Below are positions 40,153 to 50,554 of a stretch of 56,042 nucleotides of DNA, piece after piece. A program made the translations under genes and the position numbers. Position 1 is the first letter of the stretch. Every line of letters begins with the position of its first letter. The notes under the pieces are model-generated. The model saw only the letters and a list, made by a program, of their open reading frames with translations, had not been told where the DNA came from and ran no database searches. This DNA comes from Eubacteriales bacterium (GTDB lineage: Bacteria > Bacillota > Clostridia > Lachnospirales > Lachnospiraceae): contig JAUNJF010000022.1 in assembly GCA_030533405.1 (NCBI GenBank), positions 3,364 to 59,405 of the forward strand, in the 5' to 3' direction.

Positions 40153-42549
40153 TTATTTTTTCTCCAACTTTAAGACATCTACAGTCTTATCTTTTATCAA
40201 TAATACTTTTGATTCTAAAAATCCCACGCGATTCGAAAGCATAGAATCCAATTCTTCAATTGTATTATTAATGTATTTTAGACAAAGATTTAGCCGCTTT
40301 ATTTTTTTCTTATTATCTTTTGTCTTTTCTTCTATCTCATCTAATACCTCCTCAGTCTGACTTACACATGTTTCTAAAGCTGCAATTACATAATTAAGCA
40401 TTTCCGGCTGATTATGCTTTTCAATAACAATCATCTTACAAAAAGTTAACAATTTACAACATTCATTTAATGTATAATCTTCCGATATTTGACCAATTAC
40501 TGATAGTAATGACGCAGATCCTGAACCTGCTAATCCAATCAATGCTCCACCACCAGTTAAAATCGCCGTTCCGCCAGCCATACCTAATCCACCTGCAGCT
40601 AGAGAACCACCACCAATAGTAGCAAGCGAAGCACTAGTAAGCGCAGCTCCTGATAACCCCGCCACGGTTTCTCCTGCTAACACAACAGCAATCTCTGGAG
40701 CAAATGCAAGTGCTAATCCACCAGTTAATGCAGTCGTTACAACTGTAGTAACCACTGTTGTAGCAACCTTCTTGCCTGACTCTTTTAGCTTCATTTCATA
40801 AGATTTATAATTCTTTATAATACCTTCATAATCATCTTTTGTTACAACTGCTTGCTTGTTTACAAAAGAATCCATGACATATTTTCCTTTACATTTCAAT
40901 CCCTTGAATAAGTCCTTGTCATATTCATCAAAACTATAATATGCTTGAAATAATGCAAGTTCCAATGACAATAGATACATCCAACCTTGGCTATTACTTT
41001 CTTCATCAATTTTTTCAATCAATTCATATGCAACATCTTCATCAAGAAAATACTCTTCCCTTGATACACCAAAGCTAGTTGCGGTAGATTCTTCCCATCT
41101 ACTAAGCCATTCCTTTTTCACAAACTCTTCCTTTGCATCTTTTGTAATTTCAATATCATATAAAACCGCTGCCTTTTTCAAAGAGTATAAAATCTGATTT
41201 TGCTTATCTGTAAGTGATAAAAAGTTTGCACCAAATGTAAATTGGCTTTGTTTTAATTGTTCAACGGACTTATAATAGTTTTCATATATATCTTTCAAAT
41301 CATCCGCTATATACTTAGCATCCGCTACACACGCAAAACAAAGACGGCCAATGCCTACATAATTCACTCGTAAAAAAAACTCTCCGATTGCAACTTCCTT
41401 TACACCTTTCGATTCTGCAGCTGCTTTTACTGCAGTGCCAGAAACATTTACAGCTACAAAAGTTCCACTCGCTATTGTTAACATTCTTGTCAAAGCACGA
41501 TTTTTTATTGGAATAAATTTGCTCGGATTTAACCTATCCAGTTCCAAAACAGACTGGATATTCTTAGCTTTTACCTCTTCAACAAATCTTGTTAAAAAGA
41601 ATATTGACCTTACCAAACATTCATTGATAACAACCGGCTTGTTTTGATCCATAATAAAATGGCCAATACCAATTTCCGTTCTCAAATCAAATTTGATTGG
41701 TTCTCCATTTTCATTTTTGAATCTTGTACCATTAAACAATTTTGATACGTATTCGGAAAAAACTTTTGGCTTATTTATATTATCTTCATTTACTTTTTTA
41801 AATATAGGAAGTGTTGCCAACTCTTTTAATAGCGATAGCATTGGTCCGGGAATTCCCGTTCCTTTTCCAGTTCCATTTAACACACTTCCACTAGAACCAT
41901 CAAAATCGCTTACTAAATGTAAAAACCAATTAAACACACCAAAAACTATTTTTTCTGGAAATGACTTTCCAATAAATCCATCTTTTATAATCTTTGTACG
42001 TATAAAATTTCCTTGAGTATCTGTACCATAACCTTCGCCAGTAAACTGCATAGCAATAGAACAAATCAGTCCTACTGGTGATGCATGATGCGAAAAATCC
42101 CTAAGGTGATGTTGTTTCCCACCGCCAAAATCATTTGTTAATGCATCACCTGCCATGGGAAAATTCTTTTCTAAAAAACGAATCGATTCCTTTAAATCGT
42201 CGCCTTTATATCCAAAATGCTTTGCAACATCTTTTACTAATTCATCGGCTTTATCATTTCCCCATTTATGTGCATTTTCAAGATCAAATTTCTTACTCCC
42301 AAAAATACTTAACATACCAGAAACAAAACCACACGATGCTGCAATCAAATAATCATTCTGGTCCGCCTTTGGTACATTTTCATCAAATTTAATATCAATA
42401 TAATCTTCTTCCAACTCTACAATTGACTCACCTAGATATTGAATTTTCTCAGATGCAATATAATCCACAAGGCTTTTATCCGAAAAAAACAATTCGCACT
42501 CTTCATAATTCATCAATGTATTCTCTTGGTAAAGTTGTAATTCTTTCAT
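40153..42549 (-). CDS. Large unknown protein with metal-like His/Asp motifs and Gly/Ala-rich hydrophobic segment
   Basis: I do not recognise this 798-residue protein. The N-terminal region has a His cluster, GKQHHLRDFSHHASPVG (about 143-160), and a later HLVSDFDGSSGS (about 210-222), a pattern that could bind metal as in phosphohydrolases. Residues about 595-690 are hydrophobic and rich in Gly, Ala and Thr, with probable membrane-spanning helices; a helical, coiled tail follows. This architecture (enzyme-like head, membrane-active segment) suits an abortive-infection effector, but that is inference. GAGGTG lies 8 nt before ATG. It is the last gene of the seven-gene cluster. Confidence 0.7.
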   Translation of the reverse strand: MKELQLYQENTLMNYEECELFFSDKSLVDYIASEKIQYLGESIVELEEDYIDIKFDENVPKADQNDYLIAASCGFVSGMLSIFGSKKFDLENAHKWGNDKADELVKDVAKHFGYKGDDLKESIRFLEKNFPMAGDALTNDFGGGKQHHLRDFSHHASPVGLICSIAMQFTGEGYGTDTQGNFIRTKIIKDGFIGKSFPEKIVFGVFNWFLHLVSDFDGSSGSVLNGTGKGTGIPGPMLSLLKELATLPIFKKVNEDNINKPKVFSEYVSKLFNGTRFKNENGEPIKFDLRTEIGIGHFIMDQNKPVVINECLVRSIFFLTRFVEEVKAKNIQSVLELDRLNPSKFIPIKNRALTRMLTIASGTFVAVNVSGTAVKAAAESKGVKEVAIGEFFLRVNYVGIGRLCFACVADAKYIADDLKDIYENYYKSVEQLKQSQFTFGANFLSLTDKQNQILYSLKKAAVLYDIEITKDAKEEFVKKEWLSRWEESTATSFGVSREEYFLDEDVAYELIEKIDEESNSQGWMYLLSLELALFQAYYSFDEYDKDLFKGLKCKGKYVMDSFVNKQAVVTKDDYEGIIKNYKSYEMKLKESGKKVATTVVTTVVTTALTGGLALAFAPEIAVVLAGETVAGLSGAALTSASLATIGGGSLAAGGLGMAGGTAILTGGGALIGLAGSGSASLLSVIGQISEDYTLNECCKLLTFCKMIVIEKHNQPEMLNYVIAALETCVSQTEEVLDEIEEKTKDNKKKIKRLNLCLKYINNTIEELDSMLSNRVGFLESKVLLIKDKTVDVLKLEKK

Positions 42550-42600
42550 TGTTTAAACACCTCATAACTAATATAAACCACTGAATTTCGACTTCTCAAA

Positions 42601-43779
42601 TTACCCTCTATTCCACAGCTCATACCCCTGTCTCTTCGCCGAATCATAAACAGGCTGCATATTCTTCTGCAAAATATTCATAAATTCGTCCTCACTATTT
42701 CCTCTGCGATACAATTCCTGTCCTGCCCACAAAGAATGCAGATTATCTCTATAACAGGCTTCATACAACTTACGAATTCCTTCTTTTTCATGAATCATCT
42801 GGTACATAATAAATTGATTCCTTGCAAACTTTTTAAAGAAAGGATTCCACTTAGGAAGTCGATTGCTTTTAGACGAATTCAACGAAGAATCCATCGGCAT
42901 CAAATTCCACAATTCGTCGTTCATCACAAACGACCATGGAATAAAGTGGTCCACATCATATTGATTTGAAACAACTACGTCATCTGTAAACACATCCCGA
43001 ATCTCACTTATCTCTATAATACCTTCCCATAATTTACGAACATGATTTAGCTTACGCATTTTCTCATCCATCGGTGCAAGCTTATAAATGAGTCCAGGTA
43101 CTTCTGGATTATTATTTTGTAACCATTTCACCTTCTCATATTGAATCCAACCAAGAATCGCTACAGTCTGATCCTGTATCATTTCAACCCAATCATCCTG
43201 AAAATAAACCTTCTTTTTCAATTTACTTTCTTCGCCTAAAATATACGGCAGCAACACTATATTCTTATTGATTCGCTCAATATACTCGGTCATTCTTCGA
43301 ACACTGCCCCAAACCGCACTTTCCTCACTTTTATGAAAAAATCCTGCCAATGCTCTATACGGAACCATATTTGTTAGCTGCTCTTTATAATTTTTCAGAG
43401 CATCGTTATGCTCATGAATTGCATTTTTGATTTCAACCTTGGACGCATTCGCTGGAAGACCTGATAATTCGGTCAATAACAAAACCGCTCTTTCCAAACC
43501 ATCTCTTACCTTACCATCAATTTGTACACCGCTTAAATGAATATGAAACTCACGTACAGAATACCAGGCATTGCAAATCATCTCGTCAATAATTGCATCA
43601 AAGGTTGTCTCCTTGATACCTTCCGAAATCAACTGCACAATCGCTTCTAACCAATAAAATTTGTAGCAATACGAAGGATCCTTCATCATGAGCGAGAAAC
43701 CTTCGATATCCAACGAATTGTAATATTTTCCATCAATTGTTAATGTTAATCCTGCTTTCGTAAAATCAGATTCAACCAT
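42601..43779 (-). CDS. HNH endonuclease domain protein
   Basis: A 392-residue protein whose C-terminal third carries an HNH-type site: YDVDHFIPWSFVMND, then LWNLMPMDSSLNSSKSNRLP (about 275-310). This spacing resembles HNH nucleases of restriction systems, where DHFIPW places the metal-binding His. The N-terminal two thirds are helical and of unknown role. Its ATG at 43779 lies inside the end of the methyltransferase gene (34-bp overlap), with GAGGGG upstream, so expression is coupled. Likely a DNA-cutting subunit of the cluster. Confidence 0.87.
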   Translation of the reverse strand: MVESDFTKAGLTLTIDGKYYNSLDIEGFSLMMKDPSYCYKFYWLEAIVQLISEGIKETTFDAIIDEMICNAWYSVREFHIHLSGVQIDGKVRDGLERAVLLLTELSGLPANASKVEIKNAIHEHNDALKNYKEQLTNMVPYRALAGFFHKSEESAVWGSVRRMTEYIERINKNIVLLPYILGEESKLKKKVYFQDDWVEMIQDQTVAILGWIQYEKVKWLQNNNPEVPGLIYKLAPMDEKMRKLNHVRKLWEGIIEISEIRDVFTDDVVVSNQYDVDHFIPWSFVMNDELWNLMPMDSSLNSSKSNRLPKWNPFFKKFARNQFIMYQMIHEKEGIRKLYEACYRDNLHSLWAGQELYRRGNSEDEFMNILQKNMQPVYDSAKRQGYELWNRG

Positions 43780-44402
43780 TTCTCCTCACCCCTCATCGGT
43801 CTCACATCACCAGTAATCCACGACTCTTCAATCCGCAGATTCGGTATATCCTGCATAAATGCTTCAAATGACTCCAACGTAAAATCCGTAAAATATCTAC
43901 CGTTACGTTCCCCTTCAAACTCCCCATACTTAAATGATGTATAAATGACACCATCCTTTTTTAGTGCTATTACCATCTTCTGCAATACATCTTTTAATTC
44001 CTTTTTCGGTAAATGCAATATCGAGGAACAAGCCCAGATTCCATCATATTTTTCGATTTCATCAAGTTCTTCAAAAAGCATATTCTTTACCGGAATTCCA
44101 GTATACTCACTTGCTAGTTTACAAATTTCTTCTGAGCCATCAGTTGCTTCAACCTGATATCCTTTTTCTAGAAAATACTTCGTGTCACGTCCTGAACCAC
44201 AACCGAAATCTAATATGTATGCTCCGTTTGGAAGTTTTGCAAGAAAACGTTCTTGTGTTGCAGAAAAATCAACAGAAAGTGTTCCCTGTGCGAATTGATT
44301 TGCGTTTTGATTGTAGTATTCTAATGTTTTTTTCATATTCTGCTGTCCACTTCCTCTATCCATAACATAGTAATGATACTTATTACACTTTTCATCTATC
44401 AT
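43746..44402 (-). CDS. Class I SAM-dependent methyltransferase
   Basis: A 218-residue Rossmann-fold methyltransferase. Motif I is ILDFGCGSGRDTKYF and motif II includes VEATDGSEE; later VIYTSFKYGEFEG marks the central sheet. It lacks the DPPY/NPPY motif of DNA amino-methyltransferases, so it is more like the small-molecule or tRNA type (TehB-like), and a protective DNA methylase role is unlikely. The ATG at 44402 overlaps the helicase stop by 4 bp; MKKTLEYYN at codon 23 is an alternative start closer to relatives, but without a good ribosome site. Confidence 0.87.
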   Translation of the reverse strand: MIDEKCNKYHYYVMDRGSGQQNMKKTLEYYNQNANQFAQGTLSVDFSATQERFLAKLPNGAYILDFGCGSGRDTKYFLEKGYQVEATDGSEEICKLASEYTGIPVKNMLFEELDEIEKYDGIWACSSILHLPKKELKDVLQKMVIALKKDGVIYTSFKYGEFEGERNGRYFTDFTLESFEAFMQDIPNLRIEESWITGDVRPMRGEEKWLNLILRKQD

Positions 44403-47356
44403 TCTCTCTTATCCTGAAATTTTTCATTCCAAAATCTTTCTCCAGAATAAGGAAAAATAGTACTTTTTTCCTCTGAAGGAACATATTTTGCAATATCTTC
44501 AATCGAAGTTGTATCCAAATCAATTTCAATATCTTTCTTAGCATAGCTAGACGAATCTAACAACGGATCTGCCGATAATTTAAACTGCAGTACTTTTCGC
44601 AACTGATTTTCATCAACCGATTTACCCATGTACGGATAGTTTACTTCTACCTTTGTATGTAATTTGTTTAATCTATCTCGATGTGTTTTACTAAAAAATC
44701 TATCTACTCTACCAATTCGCTGTTCTAAATCGCCCGGAGTCCATGCAAGACCATAGTGATAGACTCGATTACAAAACAGATGCAAATTGATTCCCTCTTT
44801 TAATACATCTGTACATACTATAACATCAGGATAAAATGGTGTGTTAAAACGCTTGATTAACGCTTCATTTCCATTACTACCACCTGTTGCAGGCATAACC
44901 CACTGTTGTAAATTCATAAATGCTGGATTGTATTTATAGTCTATCTCTATTCCACCCAGCAATTGATTACATACTAATTCTGCATTTTCGAACAATAATC
45001 GAACTCGTTGTCCATGTGTACTTTTAGCCCCAAAGATGGATTCATAAACTTTCTTCTGAAATAAATCCTTATCCCTTCTATCCTCCAACATGCAATAACA
45101 ATATAACAATTCCAACACAGCTTCACTAGACTTTAGATATTTTTCTGTCCAATTCTTCATCGCCTCTCGTTTTGAGAAATCCACCACTGTAAACCAATTA
45201 ATTAATACATTTCCAATTGTATTGTCATCACACAACATATTCCAAATTGAACTCTGAGCAAGCACCTTTTCAATTTGCTGTCGTTCTATTCGATTTTGAC
45301 TAGTTTTACATTTATCTTTTATATCATAAAATTCAAACAATCTATCAGCTATTGGATGATTTTCAAAAGCTAAAGCAATACAGCAACATAACACCTGAAG
45401 ATTTGAATTATTATATTTTTTCTTTCCTTTTGATTCTTGAATATATCGTTTCGGTTCCGCTTCAATATAACTAGTAACTTCATCCACAAACTTTGAATCA
45501 ACCAGTTTTGTAACTCGTTCTTTAAATACGTCATCATCCTCGTCTACATGAGCAGTTCTATAATAATTCTCATCAAATAAAATACTGTTAGTTTTATTTT
45601 TCAACATGGATTTTTTAAATAAAGACACGCAACTATAATCAAAATTTGTGTCTTTCTTTTTAATTGCAATCCACCTCAAAAGTGCACTTTTTACATCTTC
45701 ATCTGAATTCTCATCAGATTCTTCAACATCACCGTCCTCCTCTGATTCATCATCTTCATTCATATCCCTATTTTGCAATTTACTATTTGTATATAACTCT
45801 TCAAATGCTATTTGTATATCTTTTAATTCAATATTTTTTTTATCAATTTCAATTTTTTTTGCCCAATATTTTATAATCTGCTCTTCATACAAACGATTCA
45901 ATCTATGGTTCACAAGTTCATCTACAGACGCCAGTCTTCTTACAAATACAATAGATTTTTCTGGCGACTGATTACTGTTCATAGACTCAATATTAATCTG
46001 CAAACATTCTTTTATCTCATCTTCCATAAAATTAAGTTTTGGATGAGGTGGACATTTTTTGCCATCAAATTGCTTTGCATATGATTTTGCAATACTCAAA
46101 AGCATCTGCTTATCCTGTGCTGCACCTCTTTCTTCTTGCTTCGCAGATCCACCATTCTCAAATTCCTTACCTTTCTCTCCCGTTTCTTCATCACTCGCAG
46201 TGAACGAAGTAGCATCATAACTCTCAAACGTTTCCAGAAAACCTATTTTAAAAGTAGCATTATTTGCAGATTGATGTTGTGCCAACTTACTTTGCACTAA
46301 TGCCAAGAATAAGCGTTGCTCGATACTTATATCCCTTGCCACGTCATCAGGACGTATATTTCGGACAGCATACTTACTGTCACCATTATATGTGCGCAAT
46401 CTTCGTATCATAAATTGTTCCAAATAGTCATGATCTATCTGTGGAATATTTTTTGCTTTTTCAAAATATAAAAGCTGATTTCTTAATGATTCTACGCCTC
46501 TGTGTGCAGGTGTTGCACTTAACAATAGATACTTTCTTTCCTTTGATACACTATTATTCTTCGAAAGCTCTTGCAGTTTTTCCTCAACATTTAAATTGGT
46601 TTCACGATTAAATCTTCGCAGTCCGAGCCAATAATTCAAGAAAGCAGTAGCATTGTTCTTATTTCGTATATTTTGCGCCTCATCAATTACAACCAAATCA
46701 AATTTTGGTGTGTATTTTCTTAGTGCGCAACCACATATTTTTCCTGCATCACATGAATCAAATGAGCCTCTACCACTTTGCATATACCGATTTGTAATTG
46801 TCTCAATTCCATTAAAAAGATCTCTTGCTGATATATTATTATGACTATAAGAAAATCCTCTGTTACCCAATTTTGTCACTTTTTCTCCAACACCTGAAAA
46901 GGCGGTAAGCCTTACTATGTAAATGGTTGCCTTTTTACGTTTCAACGCATATTCTTTAATTATATCCACGGGATGTGCACTCCATGGATTTTCCTTTTGT
47001 TCACAAAATAATTTATCTGCTATCTCTAGATAATCATCTTCCAAAATATTCTTACTAAAATTTTTTATCTCATTTATCCAGTTTTTTTGCACAGCTTCAT
47101 TAGGCGCAATAATAAGTATTTGAGCATTCTTTTTTTCTCTAATAAGCATAGAAATTACACCAAGTGCCTGATAGGTTTTTCCCATCCCTACCTCATCAGC
47201 TAAATATGCATACTGACTTTCACGCAATATTTTGCATAATGCAGTGACACCCTTGGTCTGTAAATCTGGTATTGAATTTTCTCCTTCAAAATTCCTATTT
47301 TTTCCTGCAAAATTTAATGTTTCTTTTACAGTACTCAAACTTACCTCATCAAACAT
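44399..47356 (-). CDS. SNF2-family (RapA-like) DNA translocase
   Basis: A 985-residue superfamily 2 ATPase. Walker A is DEVGMGKT (54-61), motif II is VVIDEAQNI, motif III is LLLSATPAHRG, motif V is CTDVLKEGINLHLF and motif VI is DLEQRIGRVDRFF, as in RapA-type SNF2 proteins. Between the two cores is a ~400-residue insert that includes a highly acidic stretch (DESEEDGDVEESDEN). Such translocases move along DNA and feed nucleases, here the PLD protein encoded directly upstream. The ATG lies 1 nt after that gene's stop codon, with GAGG 6-7 nt before it. Confidence 0.92.
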   Translation of the reverse strand: MFDEVSLSTVKETLNFAGKNRNFEGENSIPDLQTKGVTALCKILRESQYAYLADEVGMGKTYQALGVISMLIREKKNAQILIIAPNEAVQKNWINEIKNFSKNILEDDYLEIADKLFCEQKENPWSAHPVDIIKEYALKRKKATIYIVRLTAFSGVGEKVTKLGNRGFSYSHNNISARDLFNGIETITNRYMQSGRGSFDSCDAGKICGCALRKYTPKFDLVVIDEAQNIRNKNNATAFLNYWLGLRRFNRETNLNVEEKLQELSKNNSVSKERKYLLLSATPAHRGVESLRNQLLYFEKAKNIPQIDHDYLEQFMIRRLRTYNGDSKYAVRNIRPDDVARDISIEQRLFLALVQSKLAQHQSANNATFKIGFLETFESYDATSFTASDEETGEKGKEFENGGSAKQEERGAAQDKQMLLSIAKSYAKQFDGKKCPPHPKLNFMEDEIKECLQINIESMNSNQSPEKSIVFVRRLASVDELVNHRLNRLYEEQIIKYWAKKIEIDKKNIELKDIQIAFEELYTNSKLQNRDMNEDDESEEDGDVEESDENSDEDVKSALLRWIAIKKKDTNFDYSCVSLFKKSMLKNKTNSILFDENYYRTAHVDEDDDVFKERVTKLVDSKFVDEVTSYIEAEPKRYIQESKGKKKYNNSNLQVLCCCIALAFENHPIADRLFEFYDIKDKCKTSQNRIERQQIEKVLAQSSIWNMLCDDNTIGNVLINWFTVVDFSKREAMKNWTEKYLKSSEAVLELLYCYCMLEDRRDKDLFQKKVYESIFGAKSTHGQRVRLLFENAELVCNQLLGGIEIDYKYNPAFMNLQQWVMPATGGSNGNEALIKRFNTPFYPDVIVCTDVLKEGINLHLFCNRVYHYGLAWTPGDLEQRIGRVDRFFSKTHRDRLNKLHTKVEVNYPYMGKSVDENQLRKVLQFKLSADPLLDSSSYAKKDIEIDLDTTSIEDIAKYVPSEEKSTIFPYSGERFWNEKFQDKRE

Positions 47357-47357
47357 T

Positions 47358-49334
47358 TTATGCCTCGTTTCTAAACAATTCTTTTTCTATCCATCTTAAA
47401 TATTCTTCAAAATACTCCTTTGATAAATCTCTTAATGCTTCTTCTTTCATTTCAGTTTCGTATTGAGATTCCAATTTTGTTATTTTTTTCTTAATCTCTC
47501 TTTTCTTTGTTTTAAATAGTTCAATTCCCTCCAAAGCACTTGGCATGAATTTTATCGCTTTACTCAAGTATTTGGATATTATCCACATATACACGATATC
47601 ATTGGAATCTGATTTTTTATTTTTTTCTTCCATAAAAGATACTATCCTTGCTATACTTCCTGGATATGTAAACAAAATACCATATAATGCTTTTTCACCC
47701 TTTTTTCTATTTGAATACCAAGTATAGTATCTTGGACATCTTCTTTGCACAGGGCATGTAGCCAATGCCAATTCTTTATTGGTTATTACTTGCTCTACCA
47801 AATAACCTAATGCTCTTGATACGAGATAATAATTATCAAACACATCTGTTGATGACGATGCATCACCACCTATTATCACTTCAGTAAGTGCATCATCATC
47901 AGATATACATTTTAATTCGTATGCTCTTCCACTACTTTTCTTGTCAAATACATAATACCATTCTGCAAGCGTTTCATCTAAGTTTTCACATCCTATCTCC
48001 GGACGAACACCTTGCCAATTTTTCTCGCTTATTAATCCTTTAAAGCAAGCTCTATCATTCATATAAACCGTAAAAAACTTGTGTTTCAAAAACAATCGTG
48101 CTATTTGATTGTCAATTTTACTAATCATTTGTTTCTTTTTCGAATCAATCGACCATCCCCGATGTGAACCTGCTCCGTCTAGCTGAACAATATACTTATC
48201 TCTTTCTTTAGGTAAATCATAATCAATAGTTATTGAATTGTTATTCCAATCAACCGTCATTGAAGCAAAAAACGCTATTCTTTCTGAATCATTTTCATCC
48301 TGATTATTAATTAGCTCATTTTCTGGCAAAAATCTATTTTCGTCGATAGGACTAGTATGAAAATACATTTTCTCTTTTTGAAAAAAAATCAGAGCTGCCT
48401 CAGCATTCATATTCTTCATGGCAGCAGTTGTAAAATTATAGGATCCAACAATACAATAGTTTCCTTTAGAAATCAATTTAGCATGAATAAATCTATTCTT
48501 ATTATCTATTTTCCTTAATTCCGCAAATTTCACACCGCTAGATTTTAACGATTCATAATTTGATTTATGTATATTGTAAAACTCTCCATCCACTGCAGGA
48601 AGAATAGTTAATTTCCCATCTATTGATAATTCTTCCACTAATTTTTCTGGCCCATTCTCGTCATAATACGGTGAAACAACTGTCATGTTTTCTCCTGATA
48701 GTTCACAAATCTTTTGACACATTGTGATTCCGCTATTACCGTAATTCCAGAAAAACTCTACAGTTTTACTATTGCTAAACTTGTTATGTTTCAAACCATC
48801 TGATAAAAATTTTACAATACGTAAATGTCTATCATCATCTCCTTCAGAAAGTTTATTGACAAAATCCAACACACTCCTCGCAACTTGTCTATTTGTAATT
48901 TGAACACAGGAAAATGCCTCCTGATTCCGTCCATAGCCAGAAACCGTTAAATTACAAGATGATACAATAATATAAGCACTCGTCATATCCTTATTCTTCA
49001 ATTTGCCAAAGACTAATACAACCTTAGGATGAAACACACCTGTGCTAACATGCTGCGGATAAACTGGTATTGTCAAACAAGTAGAACCTGAACTTAGTGC
49101 AGCTTTATCATAATAAACACTAATATTATTTTCATTTATCCAATCATTGGTTGCATTTAAATCGCCAATTGTACTAATCTTCTTATCATTTCCCATTAAA
49201 TATGAAATTATATGTTCTTCAAAGAAATCAGGTTCAAAACCATATGTTGTAAAAATAAAGTCATATACCTCATCATACAAATCATATACTGACTTCAAAA
49301 GATTTCGAATATTCTTCTCTTTGCAATCGTTCAT
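47358..49334 (-). CDS. Phospholipase D-family nuclease-like protein
   Basis: A 658-residue protein with two HKD-type motifs: GVFHPKVVLVFGK with SSCNLT downstream (His102, Lys104) and RFIHAKLISKGNYCIVGSYN with FTTA downstream (His284, Lys286). Two such half-sites make one phosphodiesterase active site, as in restriction and DISARM-type PLD proteins. The C-terminal ~350 residues are of unknown fold. The ATG at 49334 overlaps the preceding stop codon by 4 bp (ATGA); the longer frame from 49400 lies in the gene upstream. It sits directly before the SNF2 helicase gene and is its probable nuclease partner. Confidence 0.9.
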   Translation of the reverse strand: MNDCKEKNIRNLLKSVYDLYDEVYDFIFTTYGFEPDFFEEHIISYLMGNDKKISTIGDLNATNDWINENNISVYYDKAALSSGSTCLTIPVYPQHVSTGVFHPKVVLVFGKLKNKDMTSAYIIVSSCNLTVSGYGRNQEAFSCVQITNRQVARSVLDFVNKLSEGDDDRHLRIVKFLSDGLKHNKFSNSKTVEFFWNYGNSGITMCQKICELSGENMTVVSPYYDENGPEKLVEELSIDGKLTILPAVDGEFYNIHKSNYESLKSSGVKFAELRKIDNKNRFIHAKLISKGNYCIVGSYNFTTAAMKNMNAEAALIFFQKEKMYFHTSPIDENRFLPENELINNQDENDSERIAFFASMTVDWNNNSITIDYDLPKERDKYIVQLDGAGSHRGWSIDSKKKQMISKIDNQIARLFLKHKFFTVYMNDRACFKGLISEKNWQGVRPEIGCENLDETLAEWYYVFDKKSSGRAYELKCISDDDALTEVIIGGDASSSTDVFDNYYLVSRALGYLVEQVITNKELALATCPVQRRCPRYYTWYSNRKKGEKALYGILFTYPGSIARIVSFMEEKNKKSDSNDIVYMWIISKYLSKAIKFMPSALEGIELFKTKKREIKKKITKLESQYETEMKEEALRDLSKEYFEEYLRWIEKELFRNEA

Positions 49335-50545
49335 CTGCTTAGTTCCTCTATTCCATATCGTACACTTGCCAACGATGTTAAATAATAATTTCTTCCCCAA
49401 TCATCAAGTGAAATACTCCCCTCAGATTCCACATAAGATTGAATATTACCATTACTATCCACTTCAATCCAAACAGAACTCTTCTTTTGTTTACAAACCT
49501 CTGTGTGATAGTCAATAATGCTTTTCACATACATATCAGACTCTGGTGAACATTTTGTCTTTATAAATTCAAGTCTTTTATCTAACAATGTGAATTCTTT
49601 ATCTTTTCGTCTCTCAATCTGAATAAAATCATTAAATCTTCGTATATGCTCTTTCCGTTCATTTTCATTGATGACAATAGAATCCAATCTTCGAGTTTCC
49701 AATGCTCTATTGAATACAGATTCCATACATCTCAAAAACGGCTCCATTAATGCAATTTCTTTAGCTTCAGTTGAATCAATCAACTTGTGAATAATCCCTT
49801 CAGAATTCAACTCTCCACAAGTAAGATAATAACTTGTTCTCATCAATTCATCCGCATAATCGCCTTCAACCTGTAATTTCTCTAACCAAAAATCTTTTTC
49901 TCCTAATCTAAACGTACCACAAACAGCTTCAAACAACTCATTTCTCGCCTTAAAATTCTTAAAGCATCTATCATTTTCTTTTCTCTCAACAAAACTACTA
50001 AACGCAGAAAAAATCTTACGATAATTATCTGATCCATAAAGCTTCATAACGTCAATATCTGAAAAAACAATATTATTCTTGTTTATCACTCCCATAGTAC
50101 TAAGAGGCGTTTTATAACGCCCATAATAACCTAACGATATCTCATTAACAAGGATTGTATCCTGTGCACTTATTTCTGGATTTTTCCCTTTTGCAACAAA
50201 TTTTGATTTACCATTGTCTGCTCCGATAATACCTTCTATACTGATATTACTATTTGAAAGATTTTTATCAATCATTGTATAAATAAATAACTGCTCAAAT
50301 ACCAAAATCAGATTTCTATATGACCAGTCTGTATTCTTCTTCTCTTTGTACCCATTACAAATAGAAAGGCACAAAAGCACCTCCCTAAATCCTCTAATAT
50401 CTGTACTTACTGTTGTAAGATGTTTTACAACTCTTCTACCATAAAAAGACCAAATAGGCTGTAATCCCAACGGATCTCGTTGTGATGTTCCTGTTATCTT
50501 ATCATCATATTCAGTAAAAAATATGTTTTCAAGCACATCTTTCAT
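49331..50545 (-). CDS. Unknown protein, second gene of the nuclease/helicase cluster
   Basis: I do not recognise this 404-residue soluble protein. It is charged and mainly helical, with no nucleotide-binding or metal motif that I can see. Distinct stretches are GLQPIWSFYGRRVVKHL near 27-43, LGYYGRYKTPLSTMGVI in the middle and SVWIEVDSNGNIQSYV near the C-terminus. AGGAG lies 6 nt before ATG. It starts 9 bp after the 50555-51193 gene and overlaps the PLD gene by 4 bp, so it is an integral part of the cluster, perhaps a scaffold or specificity subunit (inference). Confidence 0.8.
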   Translation of the reverse strand: MKDVLENIFFTEYDDKITGTSQRDPLGLQPIWSFYGRRVVKHLTTVSTDIRGFREVLLCLSICNGYKEKKNTDWSYRNLILVFEQLFIYTMIDKNLSNSNISIEGIIGADNGKSKFVAKGKNPEISAQDTILVNEISLGYYGRYKTPLSTMGVINKNNIVFSDIDVMKLYGSDNYRKIFSAFSSFVERKENDRCFKNFKARNELFEAVCGTFRLGEKDFWLEKLQVEGDYADELMRTSYYLTCGELNSEGIIHKLIDSTEAKEIALMEPFLRCMESVFNRALETRRLDSIVINENERKEHIRRFNDFIQIERRKDKEFTLLDKRLEFIKTKCSPESDMYVKSIIDYHTEVCKQKKSSVWIEVDSNGNIQSYVESEGSISLDDWGRNYYLTSLASVRYGIEELSR

Positions 50546-50554
50546 TGCTATCTC

